A stretch of 64,000 bases of DNA from Acidimicrobiaceae bacterium (GTDB lineage Bacteria; Actinomycetota; Acidimicrobiia; Acidimicrobiales; Ilumatobacteraceae): the NCBI GenBank assembly GCA_016722025.1, contig JADKGZ010000016.1:73716-137715 (forward strand), in the 5' to 3' direction. The notes beneath the pieces were generated by a model. The model did not search any database. It was not told the origin of the DNA and worked only from the letters and a program-made list of their open reading frames with translations. The translations under genes and the position numbers were made by a program. This document shows positions 8,169 through 16,414 of this stretch, one piece after another. Within the stretch, counting starts at the first letter, position 1; every line of letters begins with the position of its first letter.

Positions 8169-9038
8169 ATGCTCGGGGAAGTACCATCCGGGTCCGTGGA
8201 AGTGGCAGAGCGCATCGGACGGGCCAACACGTCACTGACGCCGGCCGAGCGCCGCGTGGCAGAGGTGGTGCTCGAGCGCCCGCAGCTGGTTGCATTCGGC
8301 ACGGTGGCCGAGCTGGCCGAAGCAGCGGCATCAGGGGCGGCGACGGTGGTGCGACTAGCCGGCAAGCTCGGCTACGACGGTTTCACCGGGCTGCAGGCGT
8401 CGGTGCAGCACTCGCTCGCCGGCCAGTTGCGGCCGGCGGCAGAGCGCATCCGCGAGCCTGCCGCCACCGACGCCATCGGTCGCCACCTGCAACTCGAGCT
8501 CGACAACGTCACCACCACGTTGCGGGCGCTGGAGGCCGACGCACTGGCCGACGTCGTTTCGCATCTCGCAGCGCACGGCGCGCGGGTCTTCGTGCTCTCC
8601 GGCGACGCATCCTTGGGCGTTGCCCACCAGTTGACCGCCGATCTGCATGCGTTGCGCGACGACGTCGAACTGCTCGACGGCAACGATGTCGCAGTACGCA
8701 GGTCGGTCGCCCAGCTGCGACGCAGCGATGTGTTGGTGCTGGTCGACCTGCGCCGCTACGACCGCTGGGTGATCGATGCGGCACGTGCGGCGCACAACAG
8801 GGGAGTGTGGTGTGTTGCCATCACCGACAGCCTGCTGTCACCGTTGGCGGCGATCGCCGAGCGCACGCTCACCGTGGCGGCTGCCGGTGGCGGGCCCTTC
8901 GACAGCCACGTGGGCACCCTGGCGTTGATGAACGTCCTCGTCGCCGGCGTGGCCGACCGGTTGCGCAGCGAGGCAACGCAACGCCTCGACCGCGCCGAAG
9001 CCGCATGGCAGGTCGGCAACGCGTTGATGGATCGCTGA
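8169..9038 (+). CDS. MurR/RpiR-family transcriptional regulator
   Basis: An N-terminal HTH_6 domain (SLTPAERRVAEVVLERPQLV, then TVAELAEAAASGAATVVRL, residues about 20-70) is followed by a SIS sugar-phosphate-binding domain from about residue 115 (VFVLSGDASLGVAHQL, then RSDVLVLVDLRRYDRWVI and VWCVAITDSLLSPLA). RpiR proteins sense sugar phosphates and repress or activate adjacent genes. The ATG at 8169 gives MLGEVPSGSVEVAERIG; a GTG at 8196 is also possible. It is divergent from the 2-oxoglutarate oxygenase, which is an unusual partner for this family. Confidence 0.88.
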   Translation: MLGEVPSGSVEVAERIGRANTSLTPAERRVAEVVLERPQLVAFGTVAELAEAAASGAATVVRLAGKLGYDGFTGLQASVQHSLAGQLRPAAERIREPAATDAIGRHLQLELDNVTTTLRALEADALADVVSHLAAHGARVFVLSGDASLGVAHQLTADLHALRDDVELLDGNDVAVRRSVAQLRRSDVLVLVDLRRYDRWVIDAARAAHNRGVWCVAITDSLLSPLAAIAERTLTVAAAGGGPFDSHVGTLALMNVLVAGVADRLRSEATQRLDRAEAAWQVGNALMDR

Positions 9039-9057
9039 GCGCCGAGCGCCCGTGCCC

Positions 9058-9063
9058 TAGCCT
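9058..9063 (+). promoter_or_regulatory. Candidate leaderless -10 box (TAGCCT)
   Basis: TAGCCT ends six bases before the ATG at 9070. The bases between are TTCGTC, and the same TTTCGTCATGACG context recurs around 9475. Confidence 0.4.
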
Positions 9064-9069
9064 TTCGTC

Positions 9070-9441
9070 ATGACGGAAGTCGACGAGTCGAGCAGCGAAG
9101 AGCGGTCGCGGTGCAAGTGGTGCCGGCGGGTGCTGCCGTCGCAGAAGATGGGGCGCCCGCGCGAGTTCTGTTCGCAGGCATGCCGGCAATGGCACTGGGT
9201 CGGCAAGCAACGCGCCGCCGAGCTGCAGCTCAGCGAGAGCGAACTGATCATCACCAAGGACGAGCTCGATCGACTGCACGACGAGCTGTACGTGTTGGCC
9301 TGCGCGGTCAACGACGCCGAGCGGGATCTTGCCGCGGCCGGCGCCAAGCCGAGCGTGCGCGAGCTGCACAGCATCGTCGAGTGGTTGCTCGAGGCCGCAC
9401 GGCCGCTGCGCGACCGCGAGTTGCAGCCACCGGCCCGTTGA
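9070..9441 (+). CDS. Small zinc-ribbon, coiled-coil protein of unknown function
   Basis: A 123-residue protein. A treble-clef-like zinc site, CKWCRRVLPSQKMGRPREFC followed by SQAC, occupies residues 15-38 (C15, C18, C34, C38). A charged helical stretch then runs to the end (LSESELIITKDELDRLHDEL), likely coiled coil. Similar short proteins occur widely in Actinobacteria without a known job; nucleic-acid binding is only a guess. A -10-like TAGCCT six bases upstream suggests leaderless translation. It is separated from the RpiR gene by 31 bp and could share its transcript. Confidence 0.7.
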   Translation: MTEVDESSSEERSRCKWCRRVLPSQKMGRPREFCSQACRQWHWVGKQRAAELQLSESELIITKDELDRLHDELYVLACAVNDAERDLAAAGAKPSVRELHSIVEWLLEAARPLRDRELQPPAR

Positions 9442-9931
9442 CGCCCGCACCTGCGATGCCTAGGTCTTTTCGTCATGACGAAACTCGGCGCCCGCGGAGG
9501 CGCTCCGACAGGCGAGCGGTGCCTTCCATCGCGTCGTCGGTCGTCGGTCGACCAGTCGACGACCGGCCAGATCGGCTGCTGCGGCCACCCGTCACGAATT
9601 CGCGCGTGAACCGGCACGTCGGCCGCCCGAGTCCGCCGGCAACATCGGGCTGCGGCCACCCGCCACGAATTCGGCAGCCCGAAACCGCCGGCAACCCGAA
9701 TCGTGTCGCGTCTGTGCATTGCCGACCGCACGGCGAGCGGGAGCGCACAGACGCAAGCGCTGACCACCTCCTTCGACACATCGCCCATAATCATCGTTAT
9801 GTCAGTTAGAGACGACTGAGTGTCGTGCGGTGTACCACCACTCGCCGCTCTCGCTGGCTGGGTCACGGCACAGACGTGGGTTCCTTCTGTGCCGTGACCC
9901 AGAGCCGCTCGAGGCCGTTTTGCCGCGCTGC
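9442..9931. other. 490-bp intergenic stretch with two palindromes and a 25-bp direct repeat
   Basis: No convincing gene is seen. The stretch contains a perfect 16-base palindrome TTTCGTCATGACGAAA at 9468-9483, which includes a possible ATG at 9475 opening a 44-codon frame that resembles nothing known. It also has a 25-base direct repeat (9578-9602 and 9649-9673, one mismatch, containing GCGGCCACCC and ACGAATTCG) and the strong hairpin listed separately. The palindrome resembles the start region of the preceding gene, so this may be the relic of a duplicated gene start. Confidence 0.6.
9859..9901. terminator. 16-bp perfect inverted repeat, probable bidirectional terminator
   Basis: TGGGTCACGGCACAGA (9859-9874) pairs exactly with TCTGTGCCGTGACCCA (9886-9901) around an 11-base loop. 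It lies 30 bases past the stop of the minus-strand membrane-protein gene. There is no long T run on either side, as is common in high-GC Actinobacteria. Confidence 0.65.
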
Positions 9932-10561
9932 TCAGCCCGGCTCCGATGAAGGAACGGGCGGCTGAGGAGCCGAGGAGCGCCGGTCGGTCGCATCAGCCGC
10001 GGCCGGCTTGCTGCGACGTCGGCGTAGGGACGAGACCAGCATCGTCAGCGATGCCGTGACGATGGCCAGAAGCACGATGTGTTCGATGATGATGCCGATT
10101 GGTGCACCGGCGAGGTCTCGGCGCAGCAGCACGGCATCGATCTGGTGCAGGGAGATGATCCTGATGCCCGCAAAGCAGACCAACGTGAAGACCAGCAGCG
10201 CCGGGGGCAAGTAGCGCCGTCGACGCTCGGGCACCCGCCAGATCGCGACGATGACCGCCACCGCCCACACCGCCGCAATCGAGCCGACAACGACGGCCTG
10301 CAACGATCGCCGGGTCTGATACCACCCTTCGGAGCGTGCCTGCCGGCGACCGAAGTCGGCGAGCAGCCCGCCGAGGTCGCCCGCCCGACCTACGGCCATC
10401 GCCAGCAGCAGGATCGTCGTCCCGAACCAGAAGGCCGGCCAGAGGTGACCCTCGCTCCCCCCTCGCCGGCGGGCAACCTCGACGCTGCCGAGGATGAGCG
10501 TGAGGATGGAGACCAGGATGTAGGCACCGACGATGCACCAACTCGACCCCAGCCAACTCAC
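9932..10561 (-). CDS. Integral membrane protein of unknown function, four to five membrane segments
   Basis: Hydrophobic segments are visible at WCIVGAYILVSILTLILG, AFWFGTTILLLAMAVG, AVVVGSIAAVWAVAVIVAI, PPALLVFTLVCFAGIRI and HIVLLAIVTASLTMLV. A short arginine- and proline-rich cytoplasmic tail follows. I recognise no family. The GTG at 10561 (VSWLGSSWC) was chosen because the sequence upstream of it does not look coding; an ATG at 10648 would add 29 residues. The gene is divergent from the MGLF-type protein gene, and its 3' end is followed by a strong hairpin. Confidence 0.6.
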   Translation of the reverse strand: MSWLGSSWCIVGAYILVSILTLILGSVEVARRRGGSEGHLWPAFWFGTTILLLAMAVGRAGDLGGLLADFGRRQARSEGWYQTRRSLQAVVVGSIAAVWAVAVIVAIWRVPERRRRYLPPALLVFTLVCFAGIRIISLHQIDAVLLRRDLAGAPIGIIIEHIVLLAIVTASLTMLVSSLRRRRSKPAAADATDRRSSAPQPPVPSSEPG

Positions 10562-10671
10562 ATGAGCAAGGTAACCGCGATCTCCCTCGATTGCTGTGGC
10601 GACGCGGCCCTCTCTCGTTGGGTCAGACTCTCCGGTACTGCGCTGCACACGCTGACGAGAGGTGGATTCTG

Positions 10672-11640
10672 ATGGGATTGTTCGGTGGGCCGGATGCAGA
10701 GAAGGTGTTGGCGAAGGGAACCGCTGCCGGTGCCGTCCTGGAAGGCATCCTCGTCAAGTACACGCACGACGACAACAACCGGAAGCCGATCTACCACTTC
10801 CGCGTCGGTGTCGCGGGCGCAGGCGTGCTGGGCATTCGTCAGCACATCTCGGGGTCGGAGGCCGTGCGGTTGGGGATGCCGTTGGTGGTGCGTCAGTTGG
10901 GCGATGCTGCCGTCATCGACTGGCCGGCGTCGGTCGCGCCGTTCGGCGTGCACGCCGCGCACACGCTCGATCGCTGGAAGATGATGAAGGAGCCACCTTC
11001 CGCCGGCATCGTCGACGAAGAGGAGTCGATGCACAGTGCAGCCAAGAAGGGCTCCCCCGCTTCCCTGGTGGTCAGCTCGATCGGCGAACGGTCGGTGATG
11101 TTCGGGATGGGTTCCGCGATCGATTTCGACGTGGTGGTGCAGCTTCCTGGCGACGAGGCCTACGCGGTGCAACTGAAGAAGGTTGAGGTGCCGTTCTACG
11201 CCGGCCACCTCGCAGTGGTGGGTGCACAGCTGCCGTGCTGGGTGAACGACCGCCGCCAGGACAAGGTGACCATCGACTGGCCCTCGGCCGCGATGCACAA
11301 CCCCGGTGTCGGCGTGTCGGCTGCTGCGCTGCGCCCCGAACCGGTGGTGCACCAGCCGATGGCGACGCCGCCGATCTCGGATGTGCGCGGCCAGGTCGAC
11401 AACGCGGACGCCGGCGAACTGATCGGCGGCATCAGCCTCGACACGCTGGCGGCCATCGAAGTGGGGTTGATCAAGGAGCGCGTCGCCCCCGCCGACTACG
11501 ACGCCTATGCGCAGCGCCACGGCGTGGCCAGCGGCACCTGGGCGGCGACGTCGGCGGCATGGCAGACCAAGCTGCGCAGCGACTGGCGAATCGGGGCCAA
11601 GTACGGCGAGCTGTTCGAGGCCAAGCAGAAGGGCCGCTGA
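10672..11640 (+). CDS. Hypothetical protein with repeated DUF3592-like beta domains (MGLF-type)
   Basis: A 322-residue protein beginning MGLFGGPDAEKVLAKG. Two copies of a small beta-rich unit can be seen: LEGILVKYTHDDNNRKPIYH to VRQLGDAAVIDWP (about residues 22-85), and FDVVVQLPGDEAYAVQLKKV to RQDKVTIDWPSA (about 155-208). Each ends in '(V/A)xIDWP', the pattern of domains in which a hydrophobic beta core ends with 'DP.(D/N)...IDW'. A helical C-terminal domain (AADAGELIGG to YGELFEAKQKGR) follows. The genes at 29408 and 29755 also start MG(L/F)F, and the first shares the beta unit, so these are distant relatives. The function is unknown. Confidence 0.65.
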   Translation: MGLFGGPDAEKVLAKGTAAGAVLEGILVKYTHDDNNRKPIYHFRVGVAGAGVLGIRQHISGSEAVRLGMPLVVRQLGDAAVIDWPASVAPFGVHAAHTLDRWKMMKEPPSAGIVDEEESMHSAAKKGSPASLVVSSIGERSVMFGMGSAIDFDVVVQLPGDEAYAVQLKKVEVPFYAGHLAVVGAQLPCWVNDRRQDKVTIDWPSAAMHNPGVGVSAAALRPEPVVHQPMATPPISDVRGQVDNADAGELIGGISLDTLAAIEVGLIKERVAPADYDAYAQRHGVASGTWAATSAAWQTKLRSDWRIGAKYGELFEAKQKGR

Positions 11641-12257
11641 GTGCTGCCCGCCTCCTCCCCCACTCCCCCTGCGGCCGTGCCCGTCGCGCGGATGCGAGTG
11701 ATCACCGAGCGGCGTCGCCGGCCCTTCATCGCCGGTCTCGCCTGCTGCATCGCCGGCCTGGGCATCACGCTGGGCGGCGCCGCGCTCGCATTCGCCACTC
11801 AAGCGCTGGAAGTGGCCACCGCCGAGGGCCGCGCCCGGTCGGTAGCCCGATCAGCTTCCAGGCCGACGACGAGACCTACGGCATCATCCTGCTGCCCGAC
11901 GCCACGGGGGTGTCGCCCGACCAGATCCCTGTGCAGAACCTGCAGTGCTCGGTGATGCACCCGGATGGCTCCGCGCAAGAGGTGGACACGGCCTCGAGCG
12001 GCTCGCGGCTGGAGACGTCGGCCGGCCGCGAGGCGGGCAGCTTCGAGGGGCGCGCAGGCGCCACCACGGTGACGTGCGCATGGCGAGACGGGCACACCGC
12101 ACCGGGCGACTTCTACTCCGTCGCTACTCTCAGCGAGACCGCCCACCTCATCGGCAACATCCTGCTCATCGGTGGCGTGGTGGTGATCGGCGTCGGTGTG
12201 GTGTTGCTCGTCATCGGCATCCGCGGCCGCTCCGTGCGCGTGCCGGTCCAGGCCTGA
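11641..12257 (+). CDS. Membrane protein with N- and C-terminal transmembrane segments, split by a frameshift
   Basis: The first frame reads a basic start (ITERRRRPFIAG) and a transmembrane segment LACCIAGLGITLGGAALAFA. Near 11845 the frame changes, and the continuation is GSPISFQADDETYGIILLPD to WRDGHTAPGDFYSVATLSE, then a second membrane segment NILLIGGVVVIGVGVVLLVI. One base gained or lost in the GC-rich run around 11840 joins them into a roughly 205-residue protein with an extracytoplasmic domain of about 120 residues. The GTG start directly follows the stop of the MGLF-type gene, so the two are probably one operon. An ATG at 11692 is an alternative start. No family was recognised. Confidence 0.55.
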
Positions 12258-12278
12258 CAGGAGGGCGCGACGCGGGCG

Positions 12279-12926
12279 CTACTCCCCTGCCACGTAGCGC
12301 AGCACCGCCAGCACTCGGCGGTGCTCGTGCTCCGACGGGGCCAGATCCAGCTTGGTGAAGATCGACGAGATGTGCTTCTCCACTGCGCCGGCGCTGACCA
12401 CGAGCCGCTCCGCAACCGCGAGGTTGGAGAGGCCCTGCGCCATCAGCGAGAGCACCTCTCGCTCGCGAGGTGTCAGTGACGCGAGCGGGTCGCGCCGCCT
12501 GCTGCGGGCGAACAGCTGCGACACCACTTCCGGGTCGAGGGCTGTGCCGCCGTCGGCAACGCGGCACGCGGCCTCGACGAACTCGCGCACATCGGCGACC
12601 CGTTCCTTCAGGAGGTAGCCCACGCCCACGGTGCCCAGCGCCAGCAGTTCGGTGGCGTAGCGCTCCTCCACGTACTGCGAGAGCACCAGCACCGGCGTCG
12701 CCGGTCGTTGCGTGCGCAGCTCCACCGCGGCGCGCAAACCCTCATCGGTGTGCGTGGGCGGCATGCGCACATCCACGATCACCAGATCCGGCTGGTGGTA
12801 CGTCACCACGGCCAGCAGCCGGGTGGCATCGCCCTCTGCAGCAACCACCTCGTGGCCGTACTCGGCGAGCAGCCGGGTGATGCCTTCGCGCAGCAGCACC
12901 GAATCCTCGGCGATCACGATCCGCAT
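12279..12926 (-). CDS. LuxR/NarL-type response regulator
   Basis: A 215-residue two-component regulator. The receiver domain has the acidic pair in RIVIAEDSVLLREG and the phospho-acceptor aspartate D52 in LVIVDVRMPP. The conserved Thr/Ser and Lys positions are in TPVLVLSQY and VGYLLKERV. The C-terminal LuxR domain reads LASLTPREREVLSLMAQGLS, NLAVAERLVVSAGAVEKHIS and SIFTKLDL. The start overlaps the end of the histidine-kinase gene by 13 bases. The partner kinase and the MMPL exporter lie directly upstream in the same direction, which suggests the system controls that exporter or responds to cell-envelope conditions. Confidence 0.95.
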   Translation of the reverse strand: MRIVIAEDSVLLREGITRLLAEYGHEVVAAEGDATRLLAVVTYHQPDLVIVDVRMPPTHTDEGLRAAVELRTQRPATPVLVLSQYVEERYATELLALGTVGVGYLLKERVADVREFVEAACRVADGGTALDPEVVSQLFARSRRRDPLASLTPREREVLSLMAQGLSNLAVAERLVVSAGAVEKHISSIFTKLDLAPSEHEHRRVLAVLRYVAGE

Positions 12927-14197
12927 GGCAGCTCCACGCTCACGACCGTAGGCCCACCGGGCGGGCTGGCGATGCGCAACCGGCCCTCGACCCCGGCGAC
13001 ACGATCGCGCAACCCGCGCAATCCGCCGCCGGCCGCGTCGGTGGCACCGCCGCCACCGTCGTCGTGCACCTCGATCAGCAGGTGATCGTCGACCTCCACG
13101 AGGCGCACCAGCGCGCTGCGCGCGTGGCTGTGCTTGGCCACGTTGGTGAGTGCTTCCGCCACCACGAAGTACGCCGTCGCCTCGACAGCGGGCGGCAGGC
13201 GCCGAGGCAGGTCGCTGTGCAGCTCGACGGGAACCGGGCAACGCGCGATGAGCGCCGAGACCGCCGCGTCGAGACCGCGATCCGTGAGCACCGCGGGGTG
13301 GATGCCGCGTACCAGGTCGCGCAGCTCGACGATTGCCTGCTTGGCCTCGTCGTGAGCGAGTGCGACCATCTCCTTGGCACGTTCGTCGTCGGTGTCAGCG
13401 AGGCGTTCCTTGGCCATTCCGAGGTTCATCGCCAAGCTCACCAGCCGCTGCTGGGCGCCGTCGTGCAGGTCGCGCTCGATGCGGCGCAGCTCGCTGGCCG
13501 ACGACTCGACCGAGGCCTCACGGCTCACCTCCAACTCGCTCACGCGCTGCTGCAGCTGCTCCTCGGCATTGGCCGCGAGCAGGCTTCGCGCCAGCGCGAC
13601 ATCGGCCGCGGCGATGCCATGGATCACCCGCGGCACGACGGCCAACAGCAGCAGACCCACCAGCCCGGCTCCGAGCGAGAGGAGCCCCAACGGCCACTCC
13701 CCTGGCTCGTAGGTCACCCCGTCGAGGTCGAACGCGGGCGGCGGATCGGCCAGCCAACCCCACAGTGGCAGCGTTGCCATCGAGAGCGTGACCGACCAGA
13801 TCACGACCGTGGCGGTGAAGGTGATGACACCCCATGGCAGCATCAGCAACCCGTAGGCGAGGCCGCGCCAACCCGGCCGATCGGCAAGTGCCTGCTTGGC
13901 CCGCTGCCACAGCCCACCGTGCCACTGGAGCGGGGCATGCGCGGGAAGCGCCACACCCAGCAGCGCGGCGACTCGTGCGCGCTCGACCGAGCCGATGACA
14001 CGGCCGCCGACCACGGTGGCAACCAGTAGTGGCACGCCGATGAGCGTGACCATCAGGCCAACGCTGAGCGACAGCATCGTGACGACCGCGGTGAACAGCC
14101 CGATGCCGACCACGAGGTCGGCCAGCAGGTGCACCGACTCCTTCCACACTCGACCGCGAGCGAGCGGCCCGTACCACTTCTTCAGCAGGGCGGCCAT
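12914..14197 (-). CDS. NarL-type sensor histidine kinase with membrane sensor domain
   Basis: A 427-residue kinase. The N-terminal sensor region (residues 20-205) has four membrane segments (ADLVVGIGLFTAVVTMLS, VGLMVTLIGVPLLVATVV, AYGLLMLPWGVITFTATV and GLLSLGAGLVGLLLLAVV), as in the actinobacterial 'putative sensor' domain. HisKA_3 follows with RRIERDLHDGAQQRLVSLAM (phospho-acceptor H245), and the HATPase domain shows FVVAEALTNVAKHSHA (N box) and GGGLRGLRDRVAGVEGRL (G box). The ATG overlaps the stop of the MMPL gene by four bases, so exporter, kinase and regulator form one unit. Confidence 0.94.
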   Translation of the reverse strand: MAALLKKWYGPLARGRVWKESVHLLADLVVGIGLFTAVVTMLSLSVGLMVTLIGVPLLVATVVGGRVIGSVERARVAALLGVALPAHAPLQWHGGLWQRAKQALADRPGWRGLAYGLLMLPWGVITFTATVVIWSVTLSMATLPLWGWLADPPPAFDLDGVTYEPGEWPLGLLSLGAGLVGLLLLAVVPRVIHGIAAADVALARSLLAANAEEQLQQRVSELEVSREASVESSASELRRIERDLHDGAQQRLVSLAMNLGMAKERLADTDDERAKEMVALAHDEAKQAIVELRDLVRGIHPAVLTDRGLDAAVSALIARCPVPVELHSDLPRRLPPAVEATAYFVVAEALTNVAKHSHARSALVRLVEVDDHLLIEVHDDGGGGATDAAGGGLRGLRDRVAGVEGRLRIASPPGGPTVVSVELPCGS

Positions 14198-16323
14198 CAC
14201 CGCACCTCGACCAGCGCACGAGCCGGCGCGACTGGCGTCGGCGGGTCGCTGACGTGCACTTGCGGCAGCATTCGGCCCAGGCGCCGCGGCAACCACCAGT
14301 TGCGATCGCCGAGCAGCTCCATGGTGGCGGGCACCAACACCATGCGCACCACCGTGGCGTCGAGCAGCACGGCCACGGCCAGCCCGAGACCGATCAGTTT
14401 GATCGCGCGGAGATCGCCGAGGACGAAGGTGCCGAACACGCACACCATGATGGCAGCGGCCGCGGTGATCACACGCGCCGTGCTGGCCAGGCCCTCGACC
14501 ACCGCCCGGCTGTTGCTCTCGCCGCGATCCACACGCTCCTTCACCGACGACAGCAGGAAGACCTCGTAGTCCATCGAAAGGCCGAACACGATCGCGAACA
14601 ACATCATCGGCGCCCACGGCTCGATCGGGGCCCCTTCCTCCACCCCCACGATCCAACCCAGCCAGCCCCACTGGAACACCGCCACCAGCACGCCGTACGC
14701 GGCGCCGATGGAGAGCAGGTTCAGCAGCACCGCCTTCAACGGCACGAGCAGCGAGCGGAAGACCACCATCAGCAACAGGAAGCTGAGCAGCAGCACTGCG
14801 CCGATGAAGATGGGCAGCCGTGACGACATCTGCTCGGCGAAGTCGACGTCGCCGGCCGTTTGCCCACCCACGTGGGCGACAACACCGCTGGCGGGGATGA
14901 CATCGGTACGCAGCTGGTGCACCAGCGCGGCGGTGCGCTCGTCCTGCGGGCCGGTGGTCGGTACCACGGTGATGACGGCGATCCTTCCCGCCGGCACGGT
15001 GTACACGTCGTCGATGGCCGCCACTCCGGGCGTGGCGGCAATCGCGCCGGCGAGACGCGCAGCGGCCGAGGGGTCGCCGTCGAGCCTCGCCACCACCAGC
15101 AAGGGCCCGTTGTAGCCGGCGCCGAAACCGTCGGCCAGCGTGTCGTAGGCGGCTCTGGTGGTGCTGCTTCGTGGGTCGTTGCCGGCATCGGCCGACGCGA
15201 ACCGCATCGCGAACGCCGGCACGACCAGCGCCCCCAGCAGGCCCAGCCCGGCAACCGCGCAGGCGACGGGGTGGCGCTGCACGAACCGGCTCCACCGATG
15301 CCAGCCGGATTCGCCGGCGCGCTCGTCGCGACGGTGGATCGACAACCTGTCGATGTTGCGGCCCACGAACCCCAGTGAGGCCGGCAGCAACGTGACGGCG
15401 GCAAGCACCGCCACCATCACCGCCGAAGAGGTACCCAGTGCCAACCCGTTCAAGAACGACAGCCCCATCAGCAGCATCCCCAGCAACGAGATCATCACCG
15501 TGACACCAGCGAACACCACCGCCCGGCCGGCGGTGTCGATCGCCTCCATCGTGGCGGCGAACGGGTCGCCGGTGCGGCGCAGTGCCTCGCGGTAGCGAGT
15601 GACGATGAACAGCGCGTAGTCGATGCCCACGCCGAGACCCACCATCGAGGCAACCTGCACGGTGAAGTCGGGAGTGTCGACCGCCGCGGACCACAGTTGC
15701 ACGCCCCCGAGACCGATCGCGATGCCGAACAGCGCGGTGACGATGGGCAGACCCGCCGCCACCAGCGAACCGAACGAGATCAGCAGGATGACCACCGCCG
15801 CGAGCAGACCGAACACCTCGGTGGTCGGCACGCCTCCGTTCTGGAAGCGGTAGCCGCCGTACTCCACCGTCGTGCCGTCCGCTGCCAGCGCAGCACGTTG
15901 CTCGAGCAGCTGATCGACCACACCTTCGTCGTTCTTGGCGAGCGCGATCGTCGCCACACCCACATCACCGTCGGCCGACAGGTGCAGGTCGGTCACTCGG
16001 CGCGGGCTGCTCAGCACCGACGGCATCGCGTCAACGCGATCGAGGAATCCGTCGATGCGCGCGGCCACGCCTGCGTCGGCCAGGCCCGCCGGGTCGGCGA
16101 ACACCACCCGCACGATGTCACCTTCGATGTTGTTGTCGCCGGGCGACTCGCGCAACAGCAACTCGTACGCACGGTCGCTGTCGGTGCCGGGCAAGCGACC
16201 ATTGCTCGCGAACTCGCCACCGCTCGCGGACGCGGCGAAGGAGATGCCGACCACGGCTGCTACCCAGATGAGCAGCGTGAGTCGACGGTGGCGGTACGAG
16301 GCGGCGGCGAGTTGGCGGAGCAT
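14197..16323 (-). CDS. MMPL-family RND-type transporter
   Basis: About 708 residues with the duplicated RND layout. An N-terminal membrane helix (LTLLIWVAAVVGISFAASAS) precedes a first periplasmic domain (about residues 35-160), a cluster of helices with QVASMVGLGVGIDYALFIVT (the conserved GxxxDY), a second periplasmic domain (about 385-500), and a closing helix bundle with LFAIVFGLSMDYEVFLLSSV (again GLSMDY). The size is that of smaller actinobacterial MMPL proteins. Relatives export lipids or drugs using proton flow. I used the ATG at 16323, with GGAG five bases before it. Co-transcription with a kinase and regulator suggests envelope-stress-responsive export. Confidence 0.93.
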   Translation of the reverse strand: MLRQLAAASYRHRRLTLLIWVAAVVGISFAASASGGEFASNGRLPGTDSDRAYELLLRESPGDNNIEGDIVRVVFADPAGLADAGVAARIDGFLDRVDAMPSVLSSPRRVTDLHLSADGDVGVATIALAKNDEGVVDQLLEQRAALAADGTTVEYGGYRFQNGGVPTTEVFGLLAAVVILLISFGSLVAAGLPIVTALFGIAIGLGGVQLWSAAVDTPDFTVQVASMVGLGVGIDYALFIVTRYREALRRTGDPFAATMEAIDTAGRAVVFAGVTVMISLLGMLLMGLSFLNGLALGTSSAVMVAVLAAVTLLPASLGFVGRNIDRLSIHRRDERAGESGWHRWSRFVQRHPVACAVAGLGLLGALVVPAFAMRFASADAGNDPRSSTTRAAYDTLADGFGAGYNGPLLVVARLDGDPSAAARLAGAIAATPGVAAIDDVYTVPAGRIAVITVVPTTGPQDERTAALVHQLRTDVIPASGVVAHVGGQTAGDVDFAEQMSSRLPIFIGAVLLLSFLLLMVVFRSLLVPLKAVLLNLLSIGAAYGVLVAVFQWGWLGWIVGVEEGAPIEPWAPMMLFAIVFGLSMDYEVFLLSSVKERVDRGESNSRAVVEGLASTARVITAAAAIMVCVFGTFVLGDLRAIKLIGLGLAVAVLLDATVVRMVLVPATMELLGDRNWWLPRRLGRMLPQVHVSDPPTPVAPARALVEVR

Positions 16324-16414
16324 GTCTCCACGATGACGATGCGCGGCGCTCGGCACCATCCGGGCTGCTGGCATGTGCACGGTAGGGCTTGCCCTACCCC
16401 GCGTCGACGGCTGA

